Of a stretch of DNA of 64,000 nucleotides, positions 52,650 through 61,031 are shown in pieces. The DNA comes from Methylomonas sp. (GTDB taxonomy: Bacteria > Pseudomonadota > Gammaproteobacteria > Methylococcales > Methylomonadaceae): positions 108,376 through 172,375 of the forward strand of contig NZ_JALOBS010000007.1 in assembly GCF_023228165.1 (NCBI RefSeq), in the 5' to 3' direction. How positions within the stretch are numbered: position 1 is the stretch's first letter; the number at the start of each line of letters is the position of its first letter. Position numbers and translations under genes: made by a program. The notes beneath the pieces are model-generated. The model was not told the origin of the DNA and made no database searches. It saw only the letters and a program-made list of their open reading frames with translations.

Positions 52650-53341
52650 CGTGCCCCCAATAACGCCCCGCGCTTAGCCTGCACCGGCTTGTGCAGCGAT
52701 ACGTCTTCCGCCGCTTTGTAGCCGGCGGCGCTGGCTTGCCAGTCGTTGTTTTGTTTGGCGACCGCACCGGCGCGGGTATCGGCTTTTAAGCCGGCGGCAT
52801 AGCGCTTTTGTTTGTACGCGTCTATGGCGACTTTTTCGCTTTCGTTGCCGGCAAAGGCGTTGACCTGCTCGCCAATGCGATACACCCAGGCTTCGCAAAA
52901 CAGGTCTGCCTTGCGGATGCGGTTAGCGCGTTTGTAGCGTTTAAGGGTAGCGCTGTAAGCCGTTCTATCTTTTGCCAGTTGGCGGCGCAGCACATCGAAG
53001 GTGTAGGCGGCCAATTCCGGTTTAATGCCCAGGCCAAAGAAGTTGGCACAGGTGTTTTCCATCAAAAAGCCGCGATGAAATACCCCGCCGCAGCCGAAGG
53101 CTTCCGCAATGACATTGGCCAAGTGACTCAGATACACAGGCGGCCTGTATGGGCTACCTATATCCGCGCTTTTTTCATGCACATCCGCCGCCGCCACCTC
53201 ACCGCTGGTGAGGTTGTATTTCTTCATCAGCGCGTCGGCCTGGCGTTTGGCGGCTGCTGCTTCGCCGGGGTTGTCGCTGGTGGCTAGCGCCAAGCACTTG
53301 GCGATTTTGGTGGCGATCTTTTTTAGTTCGGCATTAGTCAT
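52646..53341 (-). CDS. DUF2786-domain phage protein
   Basis: A 231-residue protein. The N-terminal DUF2786 helical hairpin 'IAKCLALATSDNPGEAAAAK' with RQADALMKKYNLTS is clear. The second half ('HLANVIAEAFGCGGVFHRGF', 'FFGLGIKPELAAYTFDVLRR') is the domain usually joined to it. The family is frequent in phages and predicted to bind nucleic acid; its role is unknown. ATG 53341 lies at the start of the domain and overlaps the previous stop. Confidence 0.78.
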   Translation of the reverse strand: MTNAELKKIATKIAKCLALATSDNPGEAAAAKRQADALMKKYNLTSGEVAAADVHEKSADIGSPYRPPVYLSHLANVIAEAFGCGGVFHRGFLMENTCANFFGLGIKPELAAYTFDVLRRQLAKDRTAYSATLKRYKRANRIRKADLFCEAWVYRIGEQVNAFAGNESEKVAIDAYKQKRYAAGLKADTRAGAVAKQNNDWQASAAGYKAAEDVSLHKPVQAKRGALLGAR

Positions 53342-53547
53342 GGTGCAAATCCTCCCGGCATTACCACCCACACCGTTACGCACGGCAACAGGTTGATGCA
53401 CAGCCGTTTGTTATAGGCGGAACAATGCACACCGATCCACAAAGAGCCAGGGCGGAACAGCCAGCCTGCTCGCCAGTTTTGCACAGGCGGCCTATCCGGC
53501 GCTAATTCGGCATGTTGCCTGGGTTGTGCGGGTCTGGTCACTCTCAT
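53338..53547 (-). CDS. Small phage hypothetical protein
   Basis: A 69-residue protein, basic at first ('MRVTRPAQPRQHAELAPDRP') and hydrophobic at the end ('CINLLPCVTVWVVMPGG'). The stop overlaps the DUF2786 start as ATGA and the start follows the next gene by 2 bases, so it fits the operon. The SD is weak. Confidence 0.5.
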   Translation of the reverse strand: MRVTRPAQPRQHAELAPDRPPVQNWRAGWLFRPGSLWIGVHCSAYNKRLCINLLPCVTVWVVMPGGFAP

Positions 53548-53549
53548 GG

Positions 53550-54053
53550 TTATTCTGCGGATGTTTTGATACGAATGGTGGCGGTGTATTTGCAGCGGCC
53601 GAGTTTGGCACCGAACAGCGACCAGCCGATGAACACTTCGATCTCTTTGCGGCCGATGCGAATAAAGCGGCGCAGTAGCCAATAGCCGTGCGGGTCTACC
53701 CAGAACGGTTTGCTGTTTTCGGCGGCAAAGTGGCGGATAGTCCACGCGAATTCCTCGATACACCCCAATAGCATGTAATTGGCACGGTTGCCGCCGTTGC
53801 GCCATAGCCATTGAATACGGTTCCAGGTGCTCAAGGGGGCGCTACCGAGTTTGATGTGTTCGGTTTTCCAGCCGTCGTCGCCGGACAGGTCGTTGTCGAT
53901 GGTTTCCAGCCAGCGGAATGGCCAGCGTAGGTGGCGTTTGTCTTTGCGGCTGAACAGCAATACAGCGACTGGGGCCAGCGGGTAGCGGGCCAACGTGATG
54001 AGCAGGTGAATGGGCAACAGCAACAGCCATTGCAGGATGCGTAGGATCAACAT
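53550..54053 (-). CDS. Conserved Mu-like phage protein (DUF7338-like)
   Basis: A 167-residue protein. An N-terminal membrane segment (LILRILQWLLLLPIHLLITL) is followed by 'YPLAPVAVLLFSRKDKRHLR' and 'WLETIDNDLSGDDGWKTEHI'. This combination is found in a conserved small-protein family of Mu-like prophages. AGGAAATCTC precedes the ATG. It begins the leftward operon and is divergent from the lysis genes. Function unknown. Confidence 0.65.
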   Translation of the reverse strand: MLILRILQWLLLLPIHLLITLARYPLAPVAVLLFSRKDKRHLRWPFRWLETIDNDLSGDDGWKTEHIKLGSAPLSTWNRIQWLWRNGGNRANYMLLGCIEEFAWTIRHFAAENSKPFWVDPHGYWLLRRFIRIGRKEIEVFIGWSLFGAKLGRCKYTATIRIKTSAE

Positions 54054-54204
54054 GAGATTTCCTGATGTGGTTTTTGGGTGCGGTCACTGTACAAAGCACA
54101 CTGCATCCTGTCTGCGCTGGAAACGTTTCCAGACTCACCAAACCTCGCGCGCGCGCGTAATCTGCAGTCTCCGTAAGGCATTTTTTTACCTGGAGATTGA
54201 TCTC

Positions 54205-54546
54205 ATGAAATTACCAAGATTGACTGTCTGGCTGGTGATTGCAGCCATTTTATTGTTTACGATTTTAATGCTGTATCCGCAGCAGATCGGCGTTGCCGTG
54301 TTTAAGGTTTCGCTGGTGGCGACTGCCGGCGTGGTTGGGTATTACCTGGACCGCTCGATTTTCCCGTATGCGCGGCCGGATGGGTATTTGGCGGAGATAC
54401 CTCTGAATCGTTACAAGGCGGTGAAAGGTCAACAAGAAGCAGATTTTAGAGTAAACGACGGCTATCACCTGGTGTTTGCCCTGGCGATGATCCGGCGAGC
54501 CGTGATTGTGGGATTTGCTATGCTGGCTGTTGGATTGGGTGCGTAA
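54205..54546 (+). CDS. Putative holin
   Basis: A 113-residue membrane protein with helices at about 9-24 (WLVIAAILLFTILML), 32-48 (KVSLVATAGVVGYYLD) and at the C-terminus (AVIVGFAMLAVGLGA). It matches the 'putative holin' genes that head the lysis cassette of Mu-like phages. Its stop overlaps the endolysin start (TAATG). It would form the inner-membrane lesion that releases the endolysin. Confidence 0.75.
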   Translation: MKLPRLTVWLVIAAILLFTILMLYPQQIGVAVFKVSLVATAGVVGYYLDRSIFPYARPDGYLAEIPLNRYKAVKGQQEADFRVNDGYHLVFALAMIRRAVIVGFAMLAVGLGA

Positions 54547-55190
54547 TGAAGCGCCGCCAACAACAGGAAAATCCGGGGTATTTGATATCCGGTGTCACGG
54601 TTGCGCTGATCCTGTTGGCGATGCTGGTGGGGTCGTGTACTGCACACGCCGCACCAGCCATGCCGCACGCCGCCAGCCATTACCGTGCCGATTTAACCCG
54701 TATCGCCCATGCCGAATGGGGCCTGGATGCACCCGTGGCTGTGTTTGCCGCGCAGATTCATCAAGAGTCTGCCTGGCGTCCGCAGGCGGTTAGCCGCGTC
54801 GGAGCAGTGGGCATGGCACAATTTATGCCGGCTACTGCGCGTTGGTGGTGCGGTCGTTTGGGGCTGGCGGCTATCGAGTGCCAGCCGACCAATCCGCACT
54901 GGGCCATGCGCTCTTTAGTGGGGTATGACCGTTGGTTGTATGCCCGTGTGAATGGCGATTCTGAGTTCGATTTAGTATGGGCGGCACTGCGATCGTATAA
55001 CGGCGGCCTGGGGCATTGGTTGAACGAGGCCAGAAACGCGGGTTCGTATCAGCGCGCGGCGGTGGACCGCGCTTGCGGATCGGCTCGCCGGGCCGCTGTG
55101 CATTGCCGTGAGAACCTAGGGTATCCCCGGCGCATTCTGCTAACCCTGCAACCTCTTTACACCGCTTGGGGTGGGGAGGTTGCACCATGA
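54546..55190 (+). CDS. Lytic transglycosylase (SLT-type) endolysin
   Basis: A 214-residue muralytic enzyme. A membrane or signal-anchor segment ('VTVALILLAMLVGSCTAHAA') is followed by an SLT fold. The catalytic Glu is in 'FAAQIHQESAWRPQAVS', and 'VGAVGMAQFMPATARWW' and 'AALRSYNGGLGHWLNEA' are the other SLT motifs. It should cleave the β-1,4 link of peptidoglycan in the periplasm. Length and position after the holin fit a phage endolysin. Confidence 0.88.
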   Translation: MKRRQQQENPGYLISGVTVALILLAMLVGSCTAHAAPAMPHAASHYRADLTRIAHAEWGLDAPVAVFAAQIHQESAWRPQAVSRVGAVGMAQFMPATARWWCGRLGLAAIECQPTNPHWAMRSLVGYDRWLYARVNGDSEFDLVWAALRSYNGGLGHWLNEARNAGSYQRAAVDRACGSARRAAVHCRENLGYPRRILLTLQPLYTAWGGEVAP

Positions 55191-55501
55191 CACGGCCAGG
55201 ACAGGATCGCATCTATTTGGCCGGCCCGATGAGCGGGATTGCCGACTTTAATTACCCCGCGTTTAACCACGCCGCCGAGCAGTTGCGCGCCAAGGGCTTT
55301 GTGGTGGAAAACCCAGCGGAAAACACGCCGCCCATCTGCAACAGTTGGCCGGGTTATATGCGGATTGCGCTGCGGCAGATGCTGACCTGCGACATGGTGG
55401 TGTTTTTGCCGGGCTGGCGGCAGTCAAAAGGCGCACAGCTGGAACGGCAAGTGGCCAACCGGCTGTCGATACCGGTGTTTGAAATTGCGGAGGTGTTATG
55501 A
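55187..55501 (+). CDS. DUF4406-domain protein
   Basis: A 104-residue protein of the DUF4406 group, related to nucleoside 2-deoxyribosyltransferase folds. 'IYLAGPMSGIADFNYPAFNH' and 'DMVVFLPGWRQSKGAQLERQ' are its two signatures. Its role in phages is unknown, perhaps nucleotide handling. ATG 55187 overlaps the endolysin stop as ATGA. It splits the lysis cassette between endolysin and spanins. Confidence 0.8.
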   Translation: MTRPGQDRIYLAGPMSGIADFNYPAFNHAAEQLRAKGFVVENPAENTPPICNSWPGYMRIALRQMLTCDMVVFLPGWRQSKGAQLERQVANRLSIPVFEIAEVL

Positions 55502-56010
55502 ATCCGTTAGCGATTGCCGGTTTGATCGGGGCGCTGGCCGGGGCTGGCGGCGGCTGGTTTTTTACCGGGCTGTATTTCGACGCCGAAATCGCCGCCATCA
55601 AAAACGACCAACTCAGCAAAGAAAACGTGGCACTGGTCACCTATCAAGACCTTTACATCCAGGAAGTGGCGCGGGGCGATACATTATCCGCGTCGTTATC
55701 CGCCACCGAAGACCAGTTATCTAAACGCACCCAGGAGGTGAAACATGCCGTGCAAAAAGCTACTACCGGCCGCGCTTGCCTTAACAGCGCTACTGTCCGG
55801 GTGCTCAACCACACCGAAGCGGCCGCCGCCGGCGCCGTGCCCGAAACCGCCGAGCCATCTGCTGCGGAAAGTGCCGCCGTTGCCACCGATACCGACGTCG
55901 CCGGCTGGATCGGCAACGCCCAAGGCTATTACGACACCTGCCGAGCCCGGCTAAATACATTAATCGATTTTGAAGAAGGGAGACCCGCCGATGAGCGAGA
56001 ACAACACTAA
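55498..56010 (+). CDS. Rz-like inner-membrane spanin subunit
   Basis: A 170-residue protein with an N-terminal membrane anchor (AIAGLIGALAGAGGGWFFTG) and a long coiled-coil-like periplasmic part ('SLSATEDQLSKRTQEVKHAV'), ending 'CRARLNTLIDF'. That matches i-spanins (Rz), which link the inner membrane to the lipoprotein Rz1 to fuse the membranes at lysis. Its start overlaps the previous stop (ATGA). A proline-rich lipoprotein gene is embedded in another frame, the classic Rz/Rz1 nesting, which strengthens the call. Confidence 0.75.
   Translation: MNPLAIAGLIGALAGAGGGWFFTGLYFDAEIAAIKNDQLSKENVALVTYQDLYIQEVARGDTLSASLSATEDQLSKRTQEVKHAVQKATTGRACLNSATVRVLNHTEAAAAGAVPETAEPSAAESAAVATDTDVAGWIGNAQGYYDTCRARLNTLIDFEEGRPADEREQH
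55745..55954 (+). CDS. Rz1-like outer-membrane spanin lipoprotein, nested in Rz
   Basis: A 69-residue lipoprotein read in a different frame within the Rz-like gene. The signal ALALTALLSGC ends with lipobox LSGC, and the mature part is strongly Pro-rich ('PKRPPPAPCPKPP', 'VPPLPPIPTSPAG'), as in Rz1 proteins. A perfect AGGAGGTG lies before ATG 55745, which would be coincidental if the frame were not used. It should sit in the outer membrane's inner leaflet and contact the Rz coiled coil. Confidence 0.82.
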   Translation: MPCKKLLPAALALTALLSGCSTTPKRPPPAPCPKPPSHLLRKVPPLPPIPTSPAGSATPKAITTPAEPG

Positions 56011-56320
56011 CGACATGACAGCGGTCGCCCAGGCCATCGGCCAATTAAGCGGCGAACTGCGGGTGATGCACCAAAGCCTGACCGCCGCCATTGAGGTGAT
56101 CCGGGACGATTTGCGACGGATCGAGAACAGCTCTCACGACCGCATGGACAAGATGGAGAACAACCTGAACCACCGCATCGACGGTATCGGGGTACGGGTG
56201 ACGGCGCTGGAGGCGGAAGACAAGCGGCTGATTGAAAAAGTGGCCGGCCTGTCCGCATTGGGCGGCACAATTGGCGGGGCGTTGGCCGCCGCTGCTGTTG
56301 AACTGATTAAGCGCATGTAA
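55991..56320 (+). CDS. Small phage coiled-coil/membrane protein
   Basis: A 109-residue protein with an acidic coiled coil ('IRDDLRRIENSSHDRMDKME') and a C-terminal Gly/Ala membrane-like helix ('LSALGGTIGGALAAAAVELI'). Mu-like phages carry a similar small gene between lysis and packaging genes; its role is unknown. GGGAG precedes ATG 55991 and the gene overlaps the Rz stop by 20 bases. Its last base overlaps the next start. Confidence 0.6.
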   Translation: MSENNTNDMTAVAQAIGQLSGELRVMHQSLTAAIEVIRDDLRRIENSSHDRMDKMENNLNHRIDGIGVRVTALEAEDKRLIEKVAGLSALGGTIGGALAAAAVELIKRM

Positions 56321-56814
56321 TGGCACACTCTCAGGATACCCGCGACCACGTCCGCCGCTTATATATAGAAGGCATGCCTCTAACGGGTGCATGTATTGCA
56401 GCGGCTGTTAGCTATGACACTGGGCGAGCTTGGAAAACAGCGGCACAAAAAAAAGGCGATGACTGGGACACTGCGCGGGCGGCGTATCGGATTAGCGACC
56501 AGGGCATTGATGATTTGAATCTGCAGCTGGTTGAGGATTTTGCCCGCCAAGTGATCACCACCACGCGTGAGCTGGAAAACGCACCGATTCCGGCGGCGGA
56601 AAAAGCCCAGCTATTAGCGCAATTGGCCGATGCCTATGCCAAGTTTAGCAAGGCGTTTGCCAGGGTTAATCCGCAGTTCAGCGGGTTGTCGGTGGCATTA
56701 GATACATTGCGGATTGTGGCTGATGAGTTACGCCAGCGCGATCCGGCGGCACTAAGGGCTTTGCAGCCGCATTTTGAGGATATTGGGGCGGTTTTGGGGA
56801 AGCGGTATGGCTGA
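56320..56814 (+). CDS. Small terminase subunit-like protein (DUF1804)
   Basis: A 164-residue protein of the DUF1804 family found before the large terminase of Mu-like phages. The N-terminal helix-turn-helix region 'TRDHVRRLYIEGMPLTGACI' would bind packaging-start DNA, and 'VEDFARQVITTTRELENAPI' begins the oligomerisation part. It is separated from the large subunit by a palindromic repeat, an unusual interruption of this module. Confidence 0.78.
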   Translation: MAHSQDTRDHVRRLYIEGMPLTGACIAAAVSYDTGRAWKTAAQKKGDDWDTARAAYRISDQGIDDLNLQLVEDFARQVITTTRELENAPIPAAEKAQLLAQLADAYAKFSKAFARVNPQFSGLSVALDTLRIVADELRQRDPAALRALQPHFEDIGAVLGKRYG

Positions 56815-56831
56815 TTTGAATTTTTTCCCTG

Positions 56832-56929
56832 GTTCCCACGCGCTGCGTGGTAATCATGATGTACCGCGCTGCGGTGCCATGATGCCGCAGCGCGACCAAG
56901 CCATACATTCCCACGCGGCGCGCGGGAAC
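56832..56929. repeat. Nested palindromic repeat between terminase genes
   Basis: GTTCCCACGCG at 56832 and CGCGCGGGAAC at 56919-56929 form the outer arms, and CGCGCTGCGG / CCGCAGCGCG the inner ones. The sequence resembles the GTTCCCACGC...GTGGGAAC elements scattered in some proteobacterial genomes. It fills the gap between the two terminase genes and could form a strong RNA structure or be a MITE-like insertion. Confidence 0.65.
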
Positions 56930-56939
56930 GAGGCGAATC

Positions 56940-58634
56940 ATGGCTGAATCCATCGACATTCAAGAAGTCAAAAACTGGCGGGAGTTTGAAAAAGAACTGG
57001 CGCTGCTAGGCGAGCAGATTCGTCAGCAAATCGAAATGGAGTGTGAGGCGTTTGCCACCGATCCGGCGGCGAGTCGTGAGCGGCGTGAGCGCGCTTGGCA
57101 CGATTACGGTTTTTTCTGCAAAACCTATTTCCCGCATTATGTGCCGACGCCGCATTTCAGCGCGTTTCACCAGTTTATTTTCGAGCGATTCCCTCAGTGC
57201 ATCGATAGCGATGTAGACGCTCGCGAAGTGCACCAAGCCCCGCGCGGCGAGGCCAAATCGACCTATGAAACCCAGCTAGGTTCCTTATGGTGCATCGTTA
57301 CCGGTCGCAAGCACATGATCGGCATCATCATGAACACCGAGGAACAGGCGGCGGAGATGCTGGAAAGCATCAAGGCCGAGCTTGATACTAATCCGCGCCT
57401 GGCGATGGACTTTCCGGACGCCTGCGGACGGGGTCGGGTGTGGCAGGCGACGACGGCCATCACCGCCAACAACATCAAGGTTCGCATCGGCGGCACGGGT
57501 AAGAAAATACGGGGTATGAAGCACGGCCCGCACCGGCCTGACCTGATATTTTTGGACGACTTGGAAAACGACGAGAACGTCAAAGACAAGAGCCAGCGCG
57601 ACAAGGTGCAAAAGTATGTACTCAGCGCGGTGCTAGGCTTGGCGGGTCCAAGTGGCGGCATGGATGTGTTTTGGGTGGGTACCAGTTTGCATTATGACGC
57701 GGCCATTAATCGCGTTAGCCGTGCACCGGGTTGGCGGCGTCGGATATTCCGCTCGATTCTGAAATGGCCGGATCGGATGGATTTGTGGGACCAGTGGGAA
57801 GCGCTATACACCCGCAGCGGCGACGATGACGAGAAGGAACAGTTTGAAGCCGAGGCGCTGGCATTCTACAAAAAGCGCAAGAAAGCCATGGATGCCGGCG
57901 CAGTGTGCAGTTGGCCTGAGGTGCGGCCGCTGTACCGCTTGATGTGTATGCGGGCGATTAACCACGACTCGTTTTCTCAAGAGCAGCAAAACGAGGCCGG
58001 TAACGATGAGAATGCGCCGTTTAAGGACATCACCTTTTGGGTTGATCGGTTGGCGGATTGGGTGTTTTTCGGTTCGATCGACCCGTCGTTAGGCAAGAAA
58101 GGCACCGTTAAAGGCGACCCGTCGGCGATTTTGGTCGGTGGTTTGAATCGTAAATCTATGGTGCTGGATGTGGTGGAAGCCGATATCGCCCGCCGTGTGC
58201 CGGATTTGATCATCAGCCGGGCGATTGATTTGCAGGCTGAATATAACTGTTTGTCCTGGGCGGTGGAAACCGTGCAGTTCCAGGCATTTTTGCATAGCGA
58301 GTTGATCAAACGCGCGGCATTGATGGGGATTGCGTTTCCAGGCATTCCAGTGGTGCCGGATACCGACAAGGCGCTGCGTATTATTAGCCTACAGCCGCAT
58401 GTCAATAATGCGCTGATTCGGTTACACCGTAGCCAAAGTACGCTGATCGAGCAGTTGAGGTTCTGGCCGGAAGCGGACCACGACGATGGGCCGGACGCGT
58501 TGGAGATGCTGTGGCAGATCGCCAAACAGTTTGGCGGCGAGTTTGAATATACATCGGCGGGCGGAGGGCGCGGTAAGCGCCGCTCTACCAGCCGCCGGAG
58601 TGCTGATTATGATGAGGATTGGGATGATGATTGA
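56940..58634 (+). CDS. Phage terminase large subunit
   Basis: A 564-residue packaging motor of the Mu gp28 type. The ATPase has a variant Walker A 'HQAPRGEAKSTYETQ' (about 98-112) and Walker B LIFLDDLEND. The nuclease part begins 'FFGSIDPSLGKKGTVKGDPS', with its first catalytic Asp, and continues to an acidic C-terminus. It should pump DNA into the prohead and cut it. The last about 80 residues are repeated downstream at 58983-59234. The stop overlaps the next small gene. Confidence 0.9.
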   Translation: MAESIDIQEVKNWREFEKELALLGEQIRQQIEMECEAFATDPAASRERRERAWHDYGFFCKTYFPHYVPTPHFSAFHQFIFERFPQCIDSDVDAREVHQAPRGEAKSTYETQLGSLWCIVTGRKHMIGIIMNTEEQAAEMLESIKAELDTNPRLAMDFPDACGRGRVWQATTAITANNIKVRIGGTGKKIRGMKHGPHRPDLIFLDDLENDENVKDKSQRDKVQKYVLSAVLGLAGPSGGMDVFWVGTSLHYDAAINRVSRAPGWRRRIFRSILKWPDRMDLWDQWEALYTRSGDDDEKEQFEAEALAFYKKRKKAMDAGAVCSWPEVRPLYRLMCMRAINHDSFSQEQQNEAGNDENAPFKDITFWVDRLADWVFFGSIDPSLGKKGTVKGDPSAILVGGLNRKSMVLDVVEADIARRVPDLIISRAIDLQAEYNCLSWAVETVQFQAFLHSELIKRAALMGIAFPGIPVVPDTDKALRIISLQPHVNNALIRLHRSQSTLIEQLRFWPEADHDDGPDALEMLWQIAKQFGGEFEYTSAGGGRGKRRSTSRRSADYDEDWDDD

Positions 58635-58806
58635 TAATTCAGAAAAATTAAATGCCCTGTTGGACGAAATGTCCGACCTATGCGAACACTGGAAACGGTG
58701 GCGCAATGATAAAGGGCATACACCCGCTGGTGTCGGTGCGGCCCTGGTAATTCTCGCTCAAGAAGTAGCGACGTATGTCGCGCAGTTAGAGGCGCAAAAT
58801 GATTAA
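58624..58806 (+). CDS. Small cargo protein 1 between terminase and portal
   Basis: A 60-residue helical acidic protein ('LNALLDEMSDLCEHWKRWRN'). ATG 58624 lies in the terminase end, and the stop overlaps the start of a portal-gene fragment by 8 bases, as expected for a native terminase-X-portal arrangement. No family is recognised. In the second copy of this junction a different small gene takes the same place. Confidence 0.6.
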   Translation: MMIDNSEKLNALLDEMSDLCEHWKRWRNDKGHTPAGVGAALVILAQEVATYVAQLEAQND

Positions 58807-58982
58807 ACAAGCCAAAGCCGCGCTAGCCAAACTTACACAGGTCAGTAAAAAAGGCCTCGAAACCCTGCAAGCTGGCGCACGATCTACGCAAAGCGGCGCA
58901 TTGAATTATGCCAGTGTCAACACGTTGGACCCGACTCGTCTGGCAGCGGCATTTGCGCAGGCTGACCAGGGATGGATTACCG
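58799..58982 (+). pseudogene. Portal gene 5' fragment (first copy)
   Basis: From ATG 58799 the sequence encodes the portal N-terminus 'MIKQAKAALAKLTQVSKKGL', continuing to about 'ADQGWIT', then switches to terminase sequence at about 58982. It is roughly 90% identical at DNA level to 59421-59604, the start of the intact portal gene. It is the upstream copy created by a tandem duplication and cannot make a working portal. Confidence 0.85.
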
Positions 58983-59234
58983 AATCAGCCTGCAGCCGCA
59001 ATCAACAACGGGCTGATCCGGTTGCACCGCAGCCAGTCCACGCTGATCGAGCAATTGAAGTTCTGGCCGGAAGCCGACCACGACGACGACGGCCCTGATG
59101 CACTGGAAATGCTGTGGCAAATCGCCAAACAGTTTGGCGGTGAATTTAGGTATGAATCGGCGGGACAAAGCCGCAATAAACGGCGTTCAACGAGTCGTCG
59201 AACGCGTGATGATGAGGGTTGGGATGATGATTGA
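58983..59234 (+). pseudogene. Terminase large-subunit 3' fragment (second copy)
   Basis: This fragment repeats the terminase end: 'INNGLIRLHRSQSTLIEQLK' to 'KRRSTSRRTRDDEGWDDD', with substitutions against the first copy ('VNNALIRLHRSQSTLIEQLR', 'GKRRSTSRRSADYDEDWDDD'). It has no start codon of its own. Its divergence shows that it came from a related phage and is not a recent in-place copy. Confidence 0.85.
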
Positions 59235-59418
59235 AGATGATGCGTTGTTGGAATATGAGGTTAGTTGCAGCAAAACCGATGTATCGGATACACGAATTTC
59301 GTGTGCAACATTCAAGGTTGGGCTGTACGCCGTGAATGAAGCCGAAGTACGTCAGATCATGGCCGAAGAAGAGCCGGATTTGACGATTGATAGCATCAAG
59401 TTAATTGGGCCAGCATAA
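59224..59418 (+). CDS. Small cargo protein 2 between terminase copy and portal
   Basis: A 64-residue acidic protein ('MMIEDDALLEYEVSCSKTDV', 'ADEEEPDL'-like tail 'IMAEEEPDLTIDSIKLIGPA'). It begins inside the second terminase end exactly where cargo protein 1 begins in the first, but shares no similarity with it. It ends 2 bases before the portal start. No family is recognised. Confidence 0.6.
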   Translation: MMIEDDALLEYEVSCSKTDVSDTRISCATFKVGLYAVNEAEVRQIMAEEEPDLTIDSIKLIGPA

Positions 59419-59420
59419 CC

Positions 59421-61031
59421 ATGATTAAACAAGCCAAAGCCGCGCTAGCCAAACTCACCCAGGTCAGTAAAAAAGGCCTGGAAACCCTGCAGGCCGGCGC
59501 ACGATCTACGCAAAGCGGGGCGCTGAATTATGCCAGCGTCAATACATTAGACCCGACCCGGTTGGCGGCGGCATTTGCGCAGGCTGACCAGGGATGGATT
59601 ACCGACCAGGCGACGCTATTCGAGTTGGTGGAGGAGCAGGACCCGCACATTTTTGCCGAGCTAAGCAAGCGCCGGCGGGCGGTTACGGGGTTAGAGTGGG
59701 ATTTGCATCCGAAAGAGGATGCCACGCAAGCCGAGATTGACCGCACTAAAGAGCTAAAGGATATGCTGTGCCAGATCAAAGGCATTAACGATGCTGCGCC
59801 AAGAAAATATCAAAGTTTTTCCGACATTCAATACGACCTGACGGACGCGATTGGTAAAGGGCTGTCGATGCAGGAGATCGAGTGGCGTACCGGCGCGGAG
59901 TGGGTGCCGGCGGCCTTGCACTGGGTACCGCAGCGCGAGTTTGAGATTAATATCAAGACCGGCGAATTGTTATACCGCAAGGATAGCAAGCCTGAATCGC
60001 TGCGGCCCTGGGGCTGGGTGGTGCATGAGCATAGGGCTAAGTCCGGCTACATTGAGCAAGCGGCGCTGTTCCGCGTGCTGGCATGGACGTATGCCTATAA
60101 GGCCTACAACGTGCGCGACATGCAGCGCTTCCTCGAAGTTTATGGCATGCCGCTGCGGCTGGGTAAGTATCCCAGCGGATTGGGCAAAAAAGAGCGCGAT
60201 GAGTTGTTACGGGCGGTGCGCAATATCGGTAACGATGGTGCCGGCATTGTGCCGAGCACGATGGCTATCGATTTTGTGACGCAGACTAATTCCGGCAACG
60301 TCGCCGACTTTTTAAATGCGGTCGCGTATTGGGAGAAAAAGCAGTCGATTGCGATTTTGGGCAGCACGCTAACTAGCCAAGCCGACGGCAAATCGAGCAC
60401 CAATGCGTTGGGTAAAATCCACAACGAGGTGCGGCGCGAGATTATGCTGCACGATGTGCAACAGATCGCGCCGACGATTAACCGCGATATCATCAGGCCG
60501 ATTGTGTTGTTGAACGGCATGTTCACAGAATACCGCATGCCGGAATACCGCTATGACACTGCCGACGAGGTGGATCAACAGGCGTTGGTGGATGTGTTGG
60601 AGAAAGGCGCGGCCATGGGCCTGGAGATCGATGTCGATTGGGCACATCGAGCCTTGCAGATTCCACGGGCCGGCGACAAGGCCAAGCTTTTGACGGTATC
60701 CGGTAAGGCTCAGGCTCAGAATCAGGCCGGCGCAGCGTTGACCCGGCCTGCCGTGAGCGCAGTAGAACGGTTGGCGGCGTTGGCCAAGCAACACCAGGAC
60801 AGCGATATCGTCGGCAACTACGCGCAACAATTGGCGGCACTATGCATGCCGCACGAAGAGGCGGCAATTCAGCAGATTGCGGCGGTGGTGGCCGAGGCCG
60901 GGTCGTTCGAGGATGCGATTGCCGGGATGGAGGCGTTGAATTTAAGCGGTTCCGCCTGGGCGGAGTCGCTGCAGTTGGGGATGGCGGCGGCGCATTTGGC
61001 AGGACGCGGCGATATAGGTACCGGTAAATGA
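59421..61031 (+). CDS. Phage portal protein (DUF935, Mu gp29-like)
   Basis: A 536-residue DUF935 portal protein. 'ATLFELVEEQDPHIFAELSK', 'KGLSMQEIEWRTGAEWVPAA', 'LRPWGWVVHEHRAKSGYIEQ' and 'VYGMPLRLGKYPSGLGKKER' are the expected conserved stretches. It would form the 12-mer ring at the packaging vertex. The length is typical and the gene is intact, in contrast to the fragment at 58799. It overlaps the next gene by four bases. Confidence 0.9.
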   Translation: MIKQAKAALAKLTQVSKKGLETLQAGARSTQSGALNYASVNTLDPTRLAAAFAQADQGWITDQATLFELVEEQDPHIFAELSKRRRAVTGLEWDLHPKEDATQAEIDRTKELKDMLCQIKGINDAAPRKYQSFSDIQYDLTDAIGKGLSMQEIEWRTGAEWVPAALHWVPQREFEINIKTGELLYRKDSKPESLRPWGWVVHEHRAKSGYIEQAALFRVLAWTYAYKAYNVRDMQRFLEVYGMPLRLGKYPSGLGKKERDELLRAVRNIGNDGAGIVPSTMAIDFVTQTNSGNVADFLNAVAYWEKKQSIAILGSTLTSQADGKSSTNALGKIHNEVRREIMLHDVQQIAPTINRDIIRPIVLLNGMFTEYRMPEYRYDTADEVDQQALVDVLEKGAAMGLEIDVDWAHRALQIPRAGDKAKLLTVSGKAQAQNQAGAALTRPAVSAVERLAALAKQHQDSDIVGNYAQQLAALCMPHEEAAIQQIAAVVAEAGSFEDAIAGMEALNLSGSAWAESLQLGMAAAHLAGRGDIGTGK

